DNA of 64,000 nucleotides from Virgibacillus sp. AGTR (GTDB taxonomy: Bacteria > Bacillota > Bacilli > Bacillales > Amphibacillaceae): the NCBI RefSeq assembly GCF_016919725.2, contig NZ_JAJERH010000006.1, positions 1-64,000 of the forward strand. The letters run 5' to 3'. The notes under the pieces were generated by a model. The model was not told the DNA's origin, made no database searches, and saw only the letters and a list, made by a program, of their open reading frames with translations. Shown in pieces: positions 8,978 through 19,134 of the stretch. The translations under genes were made by a program, and so were the position numbers. How positions within the stretch are numbered: position 1 is the stretch's first letter; the number at the start of each line of letters is the position of its first letter.

Positions 8978-9202
8978 TTATTCCTTGTCCAATTCAACAT
9001 TTTTAACTGGGGAAAAGGTAGAAATAGCGTGTTTGAAAATTAATTGCTGCTTACCGTCTGTTTCCATTAAAACTGTAAAATTATCAAACGCTTTTATGAT
9101 TCCTCGCAATTGAAAACCATTTGTCAAAAATACAGTAACCGAAATATGATTTTTCCTCAGCTGATTTAAATATTGGTCTTGAATATTCACGGTTTGCGCC
9201 AT
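8978..9202 (-). CDS. hfq: RNA chaperone Hfq
   Basis: Hexameric Sm-like RNA-binding protein. It has 74 residues, the short form typical of Bacilli without a long C-terminal tail. The Sm1 region carries [19 protein letters not shown] and [15 protein letters not shown], and the Sm2 motif reads IFKHAIST (consensus YKHAIST). The start follows AGGAGGAAG. It sits 38 bp downstream of miaA, the usual miaA-hfq pair, and is probably cotranscribed. Confidence 0.97.
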   Translation of the reverse strand: MAQTVNIQDQYLNQLRKNHISVTVFLTNGFQLRGIIKAFDNFTVLMETDGKQQLIFKHAISTFSPVKNVELDKE

Positions 9203-9240
9203 AATACTTCCTCCTCATTTCTGTCTATATATAATATTTT

Positions 9241-10176
9241 CTACCTATCTTTTAAGAATCCTGCAAGATCATCTAAAATATTTCTAAATTTTTCATTAAT
9301 TGTGTCAGAAGATATCGAATACCATGTAACATTCATTTTATTTCTAAACCATGTATATTGCCGTTTCGCATATCTTCGAGAATTTCGTTTCAATAAACAA
9401 ATAGCATCTTCCAATGATTGTTCTCCGCGGAGATAAGGAATAAATTCTTTATAACCGATCGCCCGCATGGCTTGTGTATCCCCATAGCCCTGTATATATA
9501 AGCGATTAACTTCTTCTAGTAACCCTTGTTCTATCATTGAATCAACACGTTGATTAATACGGGTATACAGCGTTTCTCTTTCCATTTCCAGTCCAATTAA
9601 CTTTATATCATAAGGTGAGTCTAACTCCTGTAGTTCTTGATATTCAGACATTGTAGTTCCTGTTGCTTCATAGATTTCAAGTGCACGTATCACGCGTCGA
9701 TGATTATTGGGATGAATTTTGGCTGCTTGTTTTGGATCGATTTTCTTTAAACGTGCATATAAAGGGTCAATTCCCTTCGTATGTAATTCGTTTTCCAGCC
9801 TTTTCGTAACTGTTTCATCTTTTTTATGTGATGGAAAGTTATAGTTATACAATGCTGCTTGAATATATAAGCCGCTCCCACCAACTATAATTGGCAGCAT
9901 ACCATCCGCTGTGATCGTTTCAATATACATGTTAACATGTTTCTTAAAGTCAGCGGCTGAAAATGCTTCATCTGGATTTTTTATATCAATCATATAATGC
10001 GGAATCCCTTGCATCTCTTCCGCCGTTATTTTTGCCGTCCCAATATCCATCCCTTGATAAACCTGCATGGAGTCACCGCTTATGATTGCCCCGTGATATT
10101 CTTTTGCAATTGAAATACTTAATTTTGTTTTACCTACTGCTGTAGGTCCAACAATTGCAATAACCTTTTTTTTCAT
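9241..10176 (-). CDS. miaA: tRNA dimethylallyltransferase MiaA
   Basis: Transfers the dimethylallyl group to N6 of A37 in tRNAs reading UNN codons, the first step to ms2i6A; MiaB at 16.5-18.0 kb does the next. The 311 residues start with a P-loop GPTAVGKTKLS (residues 10-20), followed by SGDSMQVYQGMDIGTAK (catalytic Asp) and IVGGSGLY. The C-terminal part contains the tRNA-binding basic region KRNSRRYAKRQYTWFR. The start follows AGGGGAA. Length and motifs are normal. Confidence 0.97.
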   Translation of the reverse strand: MKKKVIAIVGPTAVGKTKLSISIAKEYHGAIISGDSMQVYQGMDIGTAKITAEEMQGIPHYMIDIKNPDEAFSAADFKKHVNMYIETITADGMLPIIVGGSGLYIQAALYNYNFPSHKKDETVTKRLENELHTKGIDPLYARLKKIDPKQAAKIHPNNHRRVIRALEIYEATGTTMSEYQELQELDSPYDIKLIGLEMERETLYTRINQRVDSMIEQGLLEEVNRLYIQGYGDTQAMRAIGYKEFIPYLRGEQSLEDAICLLKRNSRRYAKRQYTWFRNKMNVTWYSISSDTINEKFRNILDDLAGFLKDR

Positions 10177-10200
10177 TAGTATTCCCCTAATTGTATATCT

Positions 10201-10650
10201 TTATTCATAAGCTATGTAAGCTTTTGACATCCAAATGTATTTTTCTAATTTGGCTTGTATTGAAATCAACAGATCCTCAGTTGGTGCATCCTCGTGATCT
10301 CTAGCCTCTATTAACCCCTCTTTGCGAATTTCAGCTATCAGTTGCTGAAAATCATGAATCAACTGCTCCATCATTTCATTTTCTTTGTCGTCTGCATTCG
10401 CCTCTTCTAGCGTCGCTTCCTTCACATACTTCATCATTGTTGCTAAGGGCTTTCCTTCAATCATAAGAATTCGCTCTGCTATCTTATCTAAATCTTGCGC
10501 AACATCCTCATACATTTCTTCAAACTGTGCATGTAGTTGAAAGAAATGCCTTCCTTGAACAAACCAATGGTATCGATGTAATTTTACATATAAAACAAAA
10601 TAATTAGAAAGCAATTGATTAAGAAACTGTATGAGCTTTTGATTTTCCAT
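10201..10650 (-). CDS. Dps/MrgA-family ferritin-like protein
   Basis: Probable iron-storing, DNA-protecting mini-ferritin that forms a dodecamer. The 149 residues form one four-helix ferritin domain. The inter-subunit ferroxidase ligands of Dps proteins are present: His in HRYHWFVQG, His in FFQLHAQFEEMYE, then Asp and Glu in DLDKIAERI. An upstream GTG would add three residues but leaves no room for a ribosome binding site. The ATG at 10650, eight bases after AGAGGTG, is chosen. The ribosome binding site is inside an inverted repeat (10657-10693). Its place between miaA and mutL is not the Bacillus subtilis order, so it looks like a lineage-specific insertion. Whether it is a Dps or an MrgA orthologue cannot be told from sequence alone. 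Confidence 0.9.
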   Translation of the reverse strand: MENQKLIQFLNQLLSNYFVLYVKLHRYHWFVQGRHFFQLHAQFEEMYEDVAQDLDKIAERILMIEGKPLATMMKYVKEATLEEANADDKENEMMEQLIHDFQQLIAEIRKEGLIEARDHEDAPTEDLLISIQAKLEKYIWMSKAYIAYE

Positions 10651-10656
10651 AATACA

Positions 10657-10693
10657 CACACCTCTCTTATTTTTTTAGTATGAGCGAGGTGTG
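10657..10693 (-). promoter_or_regulatory. Hairpin over the dps-like ribosome binding site
   Basis: CACACCTC and GAGGTGTG are perfect complements flanking a 21 nt A-T rich loop. In the mRNA the 3' arm covers the AGAGGTG Shine-Dalgarno of the dps-like gene, so folding would block initiation. Function is inferred from position only. Confidence 0.5.
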
Positions 10694-10709
10694 GTTATCT
10701 TTATACATA

Positions 10710-12569
10710 TTACATGACACGTTTGAACATTTTTTCTAATTCATAGGTGGAAAAATGTACGATAATAGGTCTTCCATGTGGACATGTAAACGGATCCTCC
10801 GTATTACGTAAATCCTCAAGCAAATGATACATCTCATCTTGATTTAGATAGTGATTAGCTTTTATGGAACGCTTGCACGACATTAAAATAGCAGCATCTT
10901 CCCGTATCTTTTCGACATTTACTTTTTCTTCATTCATTATTTGATCAACCATTTCACGAATAACTTCTTCTTCAAACCCATTCGGAAACCAAACTGGATG
11001 TGAACGAATAATATATGTTTGATGACCAAAAGACTCAAAAAACAGCCCTGCTTGTTTTAATTCTTCCTTATATTGTTCAATCCAAATCGACTCTTCCTTC
11101 GAAAAATCAAAGGTTAATGGTATCAGAAGCTCTTGAGATTCGTTTATCGGCTTTCCAAGCTTGCGTTTAAAAAACTCATACTTTACTCTCTCTTGCGCTG
11201 CATGCTGATCGACCATGTACAATCCATTTTCATTTTGGGCTAAGATATATGTGCCTTGTAGCTGGCCAATCGGATACATAACTGGTACACGTCGAATATG
11301 TTGAGTAGCTTCAAGCCTGTCTTCTACTTCTGGAACTGTTGGCGACTTCTCTGCACTATTCTCCGCTTTCGATGTAACCTGTTCTATTTGCAAATCAGGT
11401 TGCAAGTCTTCCGTTTCTTGTTCCGCTTCAGGAGTAGATACTTGATGAATAGGTTGCTGACCTTCGTAAATTTTTTCATTGCTCCAAGCTTGCTTACGCG
11501 GCTTTTCAATTTGGTCATTAAACGATAAAGAATCCTGTACTGTTTTTTCTCGTACGATCGGCTTTTGTTGGATTTCAGGAATTAAGGTAATATCTTTAAA
11601 CTTACTTTTTATCGTGTTTTCAATGGCAGTAAATAATTCTTTGTCCTTACTAAAGCGAACCTCCAATTTTGTCGGATGTACGTTTACATCGACTAATATA
11701 GGGTCCATTTGAATGGTTAGGACAACAATTGGTGATCTGCCAATCGGCAATAACGTATGATAAGCTCTAAGAATAGCCTGATTTAACGGAATGCTTCTGA
11801 TATACCTACCATTAATGATGGTGGACATATAATTTCGAGATGCCCTTGTTACTTCAGGTTTAGCTATATATCCTTCAATAGAGAAATCTAATGTTTTATG
11901 ATTTACATAGAGCATTTGCTTCGCTACATTCATACCATAAACTTGGGATATTACCTGTAACAAGTCTCCTGTACCTGCTGTCTTAAACAAACCCTTTCCA
12001 TTATGTGTTACTTCAAAGCGAACCTCCGGGTGGGATAATGCCAAGCGGTTAAGCAAATCCGTTATATGCCCTAACTCTGTGTGAATCGTCTTCATATATT
12101 TTAATCTAGCTGGAGTATTAAAAAATAAATCACTTACTGTTATTTCTGAACCCTTTCTCGCCGCTGTTTTCTTTTTCTCCGCTACCTTCCCACCATCTAA
12201 AACTAACAAAGTACCCGCTTCATCTCCTGTGGAAGTTTGAACGGTTAGTTTACTAACAGAAGCAATACTAGCAAGAGCCTCCCCGCGGAACCCCAATGTT
12301 TTCACGTGGAATAGATCTGTTTCATTTTTTATTTTACTCGTTGCATGACGAAGAAATGCTCTTTCACAATCGGCTTCAGTCATCCCTTCACCATTATCCG
12401 TTACTTTTATTTCTTGAAGCCCTGCCTCCATAATCTCAATTTTAATCCATGTACTGTTTGCATCAATACTGTTCTCAACCAGTTCTTTCACTACAGAAGC
12501 AGGTCGTTCCACAACTTCGCCAGCAGCTATCTTATTTGCAAGTGCCTCTGGCATTTGTATGATCTTCAT
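10710..12569 (-). CDS. mutL: DNA mismatch repair protein MutL
   Basis: Couples mismatch recognition by MutS to strand incision. The 619 residues comprise a GHKL ATPase domain (LVENSIDA with the catalytic Glu and metal Asn near 30-38, [15 protein letters not shown]), a variable acidic linker at about 345-425, and a C-terminal endonuclease domain. The nuclease motif [12 protein letters not shown] near 455 matches DQHA(X)2E(X)4E, and CPHGRP near 595 is also present. MutL should therefore nick DNA itself, as expected without MutH. The start is 19 bp after the mutS stop, behind AAAGGA; mutS and mutL form one operon. Confidence 0.97.
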   Translation of the reverse strand: MKIIQMPEALANKIAAGEVVERPASVVKELVENSIDANSTWIKIEIMEAGLQEIKVTDNGEGMTEADCERAFLRHATSKIKNETDLFHVKTLGFRGEALASIASVSKLTVQTSTGDEAGTLLVLDGGKVAEKKKTAARKGSEITVSDLFFNTPARLKYMKTIHTELGHITDLLNRLALSHPEVRFEVTHNGKGLFKTAGTGDLLQVISQVYGMNVAKQMLYVNHKTLDFSIEGYIAKPEVTRASRNYMSTIINGRYIRSIPLNQAILRAYHTLLPIGRSPIVVLTIQMDPILVDVNVHPTKLEVRFSKDKELFTAIENTIKSKFKDITLIPEIQQKPIVREKTVQDSLSFNDQIEKPRKQAWSNEKIYEGQQPIHQVSTPEAEQETEDLQPDLQIEQVTSKAENSAEKSPTVPEVEDRLEATQHIRRVPVMYPIGQLQGTYILAQNENGLYMVDQHAAQERVKYEFFKRKLGKPINESQELLIPLTFDFSKEESIWIEQYKEELKQAGLFFESFGHQTYIIRSHPVWFPNGFEEEVIREMVDQIMNEEKVNVEKIREDAAILMSCKRSIKANHYLNQDEMYHLLEDLRNTEDPFTCPHGRPIIVHFSTYELEKMFKRVM

Positions 12570-12588
12570 GCAAACAATCCTTTCTACA

Positions 12589-15180
12589 TTATTTTTTAAT
12601 CATTTTCTGTAAGCGATATAATTCATTCATTGCATCCATCGGTGTCATGTCAAACAAATCGATTGCTTTTAATTCCTCTATAACTGGACTTTCCACTTTT
12701 GCCTTCGAACTACTGGCTTTATTTGGTGCTTCCGCTTCAGTAAATAGTGATAGCTGTCCAGTAGAATTTGTTTCTTGTGCGGAGGGCAACGAAGTAGGCT
12801 TTGCCCCTTTACCTTCTAATTCGTTTAATATTTCACTTGCCCGTTCAATTAACGGGTTTGGTAAATCTGCTAATTTAGCAACATGAATACCATAGCTTTC
12901 ATCTGCGGCACCTTGTTTAATCTGATGCAGAAAGACAACATTTCCTTCGTATTCCTCAGCACGTACGTGAATATTTTTCAAATTTGCTAACGTGTTCTCT
13001 AATGCAGTCAGTTCGTGATAGTGCGTAGAAAATAGGGTTTTTGCATGAATATGGTTATGAATGTATTCGATAATCGCTTGTGCAAGTGCCATACCATCAT
13101 ACGTGCTTGTCCCACGACCAATTTCATCAAGTAAAATTAAACTTTTATCCGTAGCATTTGCGATTGCATGATTTGCTTCAAGCATTTCTACCATAAATGT
13201 ACTTTGCCCTGCTACGAGATCATCAGCAGCGCCAATTCTAGTAAATATTTGATCAAATAATGTCAATTCAGCAGATTCACACGGTACAAAACAACCGATC
13301 TGCCCCATAATTACGGTTAATGCCAGCTGCCGCATATACGTACTCTTCCCTGACATATTCGGTCCCGTTATTAATAAGATATTATTTTCCTCATCAAGAT
13401 CAATATTATTCGGAACAAACGAGCCTTCCTTCATGACCTGCTCGATCACGGGATGTCTACTTTGTCTAATCTGCAATTGGTGGTTCATTGCAAATGTAGG
13501 CCTCACATAGTTATTTGCTTCGCTTACCGTAGCAAATCCTTGAAGGACGTCAATATGACTGATGGCATCAGCCAAGCGCTGTAATTCCGGTATATATGCT
13601 TTCATCTGATCACGAATCTCTATAAATAGCTGATATTCCAGTTCTACACTTTTTTCTTCTGCTTCCAGGATTAGCTGCTCTTTTTCCTTTAATTCAGGGG
13701 TTATAAATCGTTCTGCATTTGTTAATGTTTGTTTTCTATGATATCTACCTTCAGGCAGTAAATGTAAATTTGCTTTTGTAACTTCAATATAATATCCAAA
13801 TACACGATTATAACCAATTTTCAATGACTTAATATTTGTTTCCTGTTTCTCCTTTTGCTCTAATGCCGCAATCCATTGCTTGCCATTTCTAGAAGCATCC
13901 TTATACGTATCTAATTGTTGGTGATAACCATCCTTAATGATCCCTCCTTCTTTTACAGAAATCGGTGGATCATCTACTAAACTTTTATCTAATAAATCAA
14001 CAATATGTGTAGGATAATAAAAGTTTTGTGCAAGCCTTTGAATCTCAGGCTGTGAAAATTGCTCTAAAAGAGCTTTAAGATGTGGTATTTTTTTCAATGA
14101 TTCTCGTAATTGAATAAGATCTCTTGCGTTCACATTCCCGAATGCTATTCTTCCAGCGAGTCGTTCTAAATCGTATACGGATTTCAGTATTTCTCGCAAA
14201 TCATCTCTTTCCATAAATTGCTGATACAAACCATCTACGATCTCTAAACGTTCTTCAATAAGCGTTCGATTCAATAACGGCCTTTCCAGCCATTTTTTTA
14301 CCATCCGAGAGCCCATTGCTGTTACTGTCTTATCCAATACCCAGAGTAAGCTACCACGCTTTTCTTTTTTCATCATTGTTTCCGTAAGCTCTAGGTTGCG
14401 CTTTGAGTACATATCCAATGAGAGATAGTTATCTAATTCAATAAGTTCTGCTTGCTGCATGTGATCAAGCGAACGCTTTTGCGTGTGTTGAATATAATTT
14501 AACAATCTGCTAAAAGCATTTAAAAGCCGTTCATCATGAAGGTTATTACATAAATCACGATATTCCGCATTAAAGGTTACTTCATCTTGATAGGATAGCG
14601 TCACCTTTAACCTTTCACGCAATTGAGTTTGTAAATCCTCATCTAATTTAGAGGAAACTACAATTTCTCGAATTGGCTGGTTATACAATTCATGTATGAC
14701 TCCACTCCAATCCGTTTCGAACAGTGCAATCCGATTCTCTCCAGTTGATAGATCACTATAAACAACAACATAGCTATTTTCAAAATGAGAAAGACTAGCA
14801 ATGAAATTATTTTCCTTTTCATTTAGCATGTTTTTCTCCATGACTGTTCCGGGAGTTATTAATTGAATTACTTCTCGCTTTACAACTCCTTTAGCAACTT
14901 TCGGATCTTCTACTTGTTCACATATTGCAACCTTATATCCCTTTTCTACTAGAATTTTTATGTAATTTTCTGCTGAGTGGTATGGCACGCCGCACATCGG
15001 AATTGGATCATCACTATTCGAATCTCTTTTGGTTAGTGTAATCTCTAGCTCTCTTGCCGCTAATACAGCATCGTCAAAAAACATCTCATAAAAATCACCG
15101 AGTCGAAAGAAGAGAAATGCATCTTTATGTTCTGCTTTAATTCTTAAATATTGTTCCATCATTGGTGTTTGCTTTGCCAT
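12589..15180 (-). CDS. mutS: DNA mismatch repair protein MutS
   Basis: Recognises mismatches and small loops and recruits MutL. It has 863 residues. The mismatch-reading motif GDFYEMF is at 27-33 and holds the Phe and Glu that contact the mismatch. Connector, lever and clamp regions follow. The ABC-type ATPase has Walker [14 protein letters not shown] near 600, [12 protein letters not shown] (signature and Walker B) and STHYHEL. The C-terminus carries a linker and a short helix ending RLQKMIKK. The start follows GGGGGATAAA. The gap to cotE is only 149 bp and contains the cotE terminator. Confidence 0.97.
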   Translation of the reverse strand: MAKQTPMMEQYLRIKAEHKDAFLFFRLGDFYEMFFDDAVLAARELEITLTKRDSNSDDPIPMCGVPYHSAENYIKILVEKGYKVAICEQVEDPKVAKGVVKREVIQLITPGTVMEKNMLNEKENNFIASLSHFENSYVVVYSDLSTGENRIALFETDWSGVIHELYNQPIREIVVSSKLDEDLQTQLRERLKVTLSYQDEVTFNAEYRDLCNNLHDERLLNAFSRLLNYIQHTQKRSLDHMQQAELIELDNYLSLDMYSKRNLELTETMMKKEKRGSLLWVLDKTVTAMGSRMVKKWLERPLLNRTLIEERLEIVDGLYQQFMERDDLREILKSVYDLERLAGRIAFGNVNARDLIQLRESLKKIPHLKALLEQFSQPEIQRLAQNFYYPTHIVDLLDKSLVDDPPISVKEGGIIKDGYHQQLDTYKDASRNGKQWIAALEQKEKQETNIKSLKIGYNRVFGYYIEVTKANLHLLPEGRYHRKQTLTNAERFITPELKEKEQLILEAEEKSVELEYQLFIEIRDQMKAYIPELQRLADAISHIDVLQGFATVSEANNYVRPTFAMNHQLQIRQSRHPVIEQVMKEGSFVPNNIDLDEENNILLITGPNMSGKSTYMRQLALTVIMGQIGCFVPCESAELTLFDQIFTRIGAADDLVAGQSTFMVEMLEANHAIANATDKSLILLDEIGRGTSTYDGMALAQAIIEYIHNHIHAKTLFSTHYHELTALENTLANLKNIHVRAEEYEGNVVFLHQIKQGAADESYGIHVAKLADLPNPLIERASEILNELEGKGAKPTSLPSAQETNSTGQLSLFTEAEAPNKASSSKAKVESPVIEELKAIDLFDMTPMDAMNELYRLQKMIKK

Positions 15181-15290
15181 GTTTTATCCCCCAAAAAGCA
15201 CAATTATTCTTTTGTCATTATAGCATACAATAGGTTTGCGATACGATAAATCTATTTGTATTTACATTCATGCCTAATTTAGCTATTTTA

Positions 15291-15332
15291 CAAAAAAAAT
15301 TACGAGGAATATAATCCCCCGTAATTTTTTTA
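15291..15332 (-). terminator. cotE terminator
   Basis: Arms AAAAATTACG and CGTAATTTTT with extra GG/CC pairing around a 9 nt loop and a T tract on the minus strand. It overlaps the last bases of cotE. Confidence 0.8.
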
Positions 15333-15896
15333 ATCCTTCTTATCAAGAAAATCTGGCTCTACACTATCTAATTCATCATCTGTTAATTCAAAATCCCAAC
15401 TATCACTGTCATCATCATCAAATTTTTCACGCTTTGGATCAACTCTTACAGCAATTTTGGTATCACCAATTACCTGCACAATAAATTCCCTTTCAATTTC
15501 CACCACAATTTTATGCCCTTTATTCGCAATATTACACTCTAAACAATTTGGTTGCTGTACGACCTTAGCAATAACATCAAAGTCATCGTTTAGGCAATGA
15601 TCATCCTTTACGGAAAGAGGAATAATATCGCAATACGTTACTCTTTCTGTTATTGCTTCTGTTTTCGTATTATCATTATACGAATACCAAATATTAATGT
15701 CATAGCTACCATTAACTTCAACAGTGTCTTCTGACTTTTTCTTAGCATTGTACAGGTGGTTAATTACCCAGCACCCCAAAATACTAGAAGGTCTATGTGA
15801 TGGCGAAATGGAATGTGATGCTTGCGTGAATTTGCGACCTTTTCCACATACCGCTTTCGTAATGATCTCTCTATATTCTTTATCTAGAAAAGTCAT
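15330..15896 (-). CDS. cotE: Outer spore coat morphogenetic protein CotE
   Basis: Organises assembly of the outer spore coat in the mother cell. It has 188 residues with the family's conserved opening [17 protein letters not shown] and [15 protein letters not shown]. An acidic tail follows, with runs of Asp and Glu after about 165 and ending near ELDSVEPDF, as in other CotE proteins. The frame is open 14 codons further upstream, but AGAGGAGG lies inside that extension and precedes the ATG at 15896. The product then matches the 181-residue Bacillus subtilis protein closely in length. Position between mutS and ricA is the Bacillus order. Confidence 0.95.
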   Translation of the reverse strand: MTFLDKEYREIITKAVCGKGRKFTQASHSISPSHRPSSILGCWVINHLYNAKKKSEDTVEVNGSYDINIWYSYNDNTKTEAITERVTYCDIIPLSVKDDHCLNDDFDVIAKVVQQPNCLECNIANKGHKIVVEIEREFIVQVIGDTKIAVRVDPKREKFDDDDSDSWDFELTDDELDSVEPDFLDKKD

Positions 15897-16004
15897 AATT
15901 ACCTTTACCTCCTCTTTTTTCATAGTCATTTTATGCAAGACAAATACCTAAAGTGCATAGCTATTTATGAAAAGGAGGAAAGTTATGTAGGAATTTTACA
16001 TACG

Positions 16005-16038
16005 AAATCAGACAGGAAATCATTTCCCTGTCTGATTG
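16005..16038 (-). terminator. Hairpin downstream of ricA
   Basis: AATCAGACAGG and CCTGTCTGATT with a 9 nt loop, directly after the ricA stop on the minus strand. The T run is short (TTTC), so termination may be incomplete. Confidence 0.6.
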
Positions 16039-16041
16039 TCA

Positions 16042-16470
16042 TTAATGACTACAGCCAGATTTGTTTTTCAATTTCGACCCTGTTTCTCCTGCCAAAATAT
16101 CGCCACCAGTTGACTGAATAACATTATTCGTAACTTCTCTGGCGATGGTTCCAGTTACGAGTTGTAATACATCGTTCACGACCACTTGTGTTTCTTTGAA
16201 TTCTTGAACAACTGGTATCGCATCGATTTCAGCTTGAAAGATATCGATTTGCTCTTCAACTTTCTTTAATGCTTCCTTTTTATCATAAGCCTGTAAGTTG
16301 ACAGCTTGCTTCTGTAGTGCCTTTATTTTTGTAATAAGCTGCTGCACTTTCTTATTCTCATTTATTTTAGCTTCTACTTGTTTAAAGCGATCTATTTCTG
16401 CTGTATTTGCAAGCATACTTGCTAATTTTTTTGCTTCCTCAAGTACCTGTTTACGAGTATATTCTGCCAT
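16042..16470 (-). CDS. ricA: RicA (YmcA), RNase Y specificity factor
   Basis: Subunit of the RicA-RicF-RicT (YmcA-YlbF-YaaT) complex that binds RNase Y and promotes maturation of operon mRNAs, biofilm formation and sporulation in Bacillus subtilis. The 142 residues are mostly helical with the YlbF/YmcA pattern (EEAKKLASMLANTAEID, KINENKKVQQLI). The C-terminal Cys in GCSH is the residue implicated in Fe-S cluster binding. The ATG at 16470 is one base after the miaB stop, with GAGGTGG inside the end of miaB. Its partner RNase Y is at 20.1-21.6 kb. Confidence 0.93.
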   Translation of the reverse strand: MAEYTRKQVLEEAKKLASMLANTAEIDRFKQVEAKINENKKVQQLITKIKALQKQAVNLQAYDKKEALKKVEEQIDIFQAEIDAIPVVQEFKETQVVVNDVLQLVTGTIAREVTNNVIQSTGGDILAGETGSKLKNKSGCSH

Positions 16471-16471
16471 G

Positions 16472-18040
16472 CTATTCCACCTCAACCATTTTTTCTACCA
16501 TTATACCATTTAATGACCACGTTTTCGCTTCTGTTACTTTTACTTCAACTATCTTACCAATTGCAGATTTCGGTCCTTTAAAGTTCACTAGCTTGTTTTT
16601 CTCTGTATAGCCAGCGAGAACATTTGGATCTTTCTTACTTTCACCTTCAACAAGAACCTTAACAACCCTATCTTGGTATGTTTTCATTGAAGCAGCCGAT
16701 TGTTTGTTAACAAGCTCATTTAAGCGATATAAACGTTGTTTTTTCACTTCCTCAGGTACATCATCTTTTTTACGTGCTGCAGGTGTGCCCTCTCTTGGTG
16801 AATAAATAAATGTGTAGGCAGCTTCAAAGCCAACCTCTTCCACTAAACTCATCGTTTCTTCAAATTGTTCCTCTGTCTCATTTGGGAAGCCAACTATGAT
16901 ATCAGTTGTTAATGTAGCATTTGGCATTGCTTCTCGAATCTTACGAACAAGCTCCAAGTAAGATTCTCTTGTGTATTTTCGATTCATTTTTTTCAATATT
17001 TCACTGCTTCCTGATTGAACAGGCAGATGAATATGATCAAGCAGATTTCCACCTTGAGCAAGTACTTCGATTAATCGATCATCAAAATCTCTAGGGTGTG
17101 ATGTCGTAAATCGAACTCTCGGTATGTCAATACGATGAAGATCATCCATTAAGTCTCCAAGCCCATAAGTAATATCATCAAAATCCTTTCCATAGGCATT
17201 TACATTTTGACCTAATAACGTAACTTCTTGATATCCTTGAGCAGCCAAATGACGAACCTCTTGAATAATATCCTCAGGCCTTCGACTTCGCTCCTTTCCG
17301 CGTGTCATTGGAACAATACAATACGTACAAAACTTGTCACAGCCATACATAATGTTAACCCATGCTTTAATTTTACCTTTTCTGGCCTTCGGAAGATTTT
17401 CAATAACATCTCCTTCTTTAGACCATACTTCTACAATCTTTTCTTTGCCAAACATGGCTTCTTTCACAAGGTGTGGTAGGCGATGAATATTATGCGTACC
17501 AAATATTAAGTCTACGTGCTGGTGTTTCTTTAAAATTCGGTTTACCACTGACTCCTCTTGAGACATACAACCACATACTCCAAGTATGAGATCTGGCTTT
17601 TCTAATTTTAATGGCTTCAAATGACCGATTTCACCGAACACTTTGTTTTCTGCATTTTCTCTTATTGCGCAAGTGTTAAGAAGTATAATATCCGCTTCAT
17701 TTGTATCCGAAGTGGATTCATACCCCATTTCCGTTAAAATTCCAGCCATCACTTCTGTATCATGTTCATTCATTTGACAACCGTATGTACGTATTAAAAA
17801 CTTCTTTCCTTCACCAATTTTCTCCATGTCTTCTGGGATAGCAAAATCATAATGAACATTAATCTTGTCCCGGCCACGTTTTCGTGCCTTATTTAGGTTA
17901 GGTGGTTCATAGGTAGTTTCAAAGTATTTTGCAAAATCAGCACTTGTTTTTTCACTTAACGGTTTATCCTGTCCGGATTTTCTGTCCGCGGCATCCAGCT
18001 GTTTAATTTGCGCTTGTTGTTTACGCTGTTCTTCGTTCAT
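16472..18040 (-). CDS. miaB: tRNA 2-methylthio-i6A37 methylthiotransferase MiaB
   Basis: Radical-SAM enzyme adding the methylthio group to C2 of i6A37 in tRNA, downstream of MiaA. It has 522 residues. The N-terminal UPF0004 domain holds cluster cysteines in [19 protein letters not shown] and [11 protein letters not shown]. The radical-SAM motif is CDKFCTYC at about 235, and the TRAM domain occupies the last 65 residues. ATG at 18040 follows GAGAGGAG at a 7 bp distance; an in-frame upstream ATG has no binding site. It forms a tight operon with ricA. Confidence 0.96.
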   Translation of the reverse strand: MNEEQRKQQAQIKQLDAADRKSGQDKPLSEKTSADFAKYFETTYEPPNLNKARKRGRDKINVHYDFAIPEDMEKIGEGKKFLIRTYGCQMNEHDTEVMAGILTEMGYESTSDTNEADIILLNTCAIRENAENKVFGEIGHLKPLKLEKPDLILGVCGCMSQEESVVNRILKKHQHVDLIFGTHNIHRLPHLVKEAMFGKEKIVEVWSKEGDVIENLPKARKGKIKAWVNIMYGCDKFCTYCIVPMTRGKERSRRPEDIIQEVRHLAAQGYQEVTLLGQNVNAYGKDFDDITYGLGDLMDDLHRIDIPRVRFTTSHPRDFDDRLIEVLAQGGNLLDHIHLPVQSGSSEILKKMNRKYTRESYLELVRKIREAMPNATLTTDIIVGFPNETEEQFEETMSLVEEVGFEAAYTFIYSPREGTPAARKKDDVPEEVKKQRLYRLNELVNKQSAASMKTYQDRVVKVLVEGESKKDPNVLAGYTEKNKLVNFKGPKSAIGKIVEVKVTEAKTWSLNGIMVEKMVEVE

Positions 18041-18206
18041 CTTTATGCTCCTCTCTATCATTCAATCATCGCAAATAAGTCCAATTATTATAGTATAATG
18101 CTTCGCACTTATTTTAACAATATCTATCCGTTTCCCGCCACTAAAAACTTCTTTCTGACAGTGAAAGATTACGAAATATGTCACTCTTTTATAGCATAGT
18201 CAAATC

Positions 18207-18380
18207 AAATAAAATGAAACTTCAATCAGTGGAGGTGATTTGTTCATCACTTAGTACCACAAGGGTATGACCTTAAGGACTTTGAACCAATCGGACATTT
18301 ACTGGCAAACGGTCCCCCACTTACATAATGGTTTCACTTTATTCTTTGAAGTAGGATATTACTGCCAGTTATATATGAGC
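18207..18380 (+). repeat. Structured intergenic repeat, copy A
   Basis: Shares long blocks with 46406-46588: TGAAACTTCAATC, then TTAGTACCACAAGG, TATGACCT, CTTTGAACCA, TCGGACATTTAC, a CCCC-rich block and TTACTGCCA. Potential pairings are AATAAAATGAAAC (18208-18220) with GTTTCACTTTATT (18331-18343), one mismatch; ACTTCAA (18219-18225) with TTGAAGT (18346-18352); and ACTGGCA (18301-18307) with TGCCAGT (18363-18369). The first hairpin seen in copy B has lost its 3' arm here. Orientation is opposite to the flanking genes. Function is unknown. Confidence 0.75.
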
Positions 18381-18529
18381 TAAATATGAAATCACATGAA
18401 TCAAATTTCATCATGCCAAGCAGAAATGATCTGCTTGCTATTAATGGGACACAGTTGGTACCCTTCTCTCGTTCTATCTAATCTTCTTGAAAGAAAAAGT
18501 AAAACAGAACAAAAGTGAAAGCACCCGAT

Positions 18530-18660
18530 TAGAAGCGTAGCGGCTGGAGCGAGCCGACGGAGATAAAAGAATCACGATTGAGCTTGCAAGTCGATGATGA
18601 CTTAGATTAGGACGATTCGTGAAGTAGCCTCGTTTCTGGGCGCTGGAGCTCAACATTCCC
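18530..18660 (-). repeat. Bacillaceae-type intergenic repeat, copy 1
   Basis: Its reverse complement shares CTTCACGAATCG, TCGGCTCG-type and CTCGCTCCAG-CGCTACG blocks, in the same order, with 63392-63515. GC content is higher than the surroundings. Elements with this text are, as I recall, common between genes in Bacillaceae genomes. It has no coding character. Confidence 0.6.
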
Positions 18661-18712
18661 ATAGTTATCCACATGGGCAAACTTTATAATTTCCTATAAT
18701 TTTCTAGACAAT

Positions 18713-18740
18713 AAAAAAGTGCTACGCTTTACGTAACACT
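18713..18740 (-). terminator. spoVS terminator
   Basis: AGTGTTACG and CGTAGCACT arms around TAAAG, followed on the minus strand by TTTTTT. Confidence 0.85.
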
Positions 18741-18767
18741 CTAATCTTCGTAATTCAGCTTATCATG

Positions 18768-19028
18768 CTAACGAGGTTCTACGATTAATTTAATTGCTGT
18801 ACGTTCTTCATCATCAATTAAAATATCAGTAAATGCCGGAATACAGATGAGGTCAACTCCACTTGGTGCAACAAATCCTCTAGCAATTGCTACTGCCTTT
18901 ACAGCTTGATTTAATGCACCAGCGCCTATCGCTTGAATTTCTGCTGAGCCGCGTTCTCTTAAAACATTCGCAAGTGCACCTGCTACTGAATTGGGATTTG
19001 ATTTTGCTGACACCTTTAATACTTCCAT
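18768..19028 (-). CDS. spoVS: Stage V sporulation protein S
   Basis: Small Alba-like nucleic-acid-binding protein needed for spore coat assembly and septation control. The 86 residues equal the Bacillus subtilis length and are strongly conserved (EVLKVSAKSNPNSVAGALA, AIGAGALNQAVKAVAIARGF). GGAGG followed by TACTAGTA places the start at 19028; six upstream in-frame codons contain that site. It is monocistronic, with its own terminator. Confidence 0.97.
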   Translation of the reverse strand: MEVLKVSAKSNPNSVAGALANVLRERGSAEIQAIGAGALNQAVKAVAIARGFVAPSGVDLICIPAFTDILIDDEERTAIKLIVEPR

Positions 19029-19134
19029 TACTAGTACCTCCTTCATTAACTATTATAGTTCTATTGCTACTATATTCCTGGAGATGTTAGCTTATTACCC
19101 TATTATGCATTAATAATTCGAAACATTCAAATAA

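Larger units (their letters stand above)
18062..18767. other. Gene-free gap holding two repeats
   Basis: 706 bp between miaB and spoVS. It contains a full copy of the pseudoknot-capable repeat (18207-18380), a small CAAGCAG/CTGCTTG hairpin (18419-18439), a Bacillaceae-type intergenic repeat (18530-18660) and the spoVS terminator (18713-18740). No open frame here has coding character. Confidence 0.7.

Noticed and set aside
18474-18680. 68-codon minus-strand open frame
   Set aside because: It lies entirely in a Bacillaceae-type intergenic repeat and lacks a ribosome binding site.
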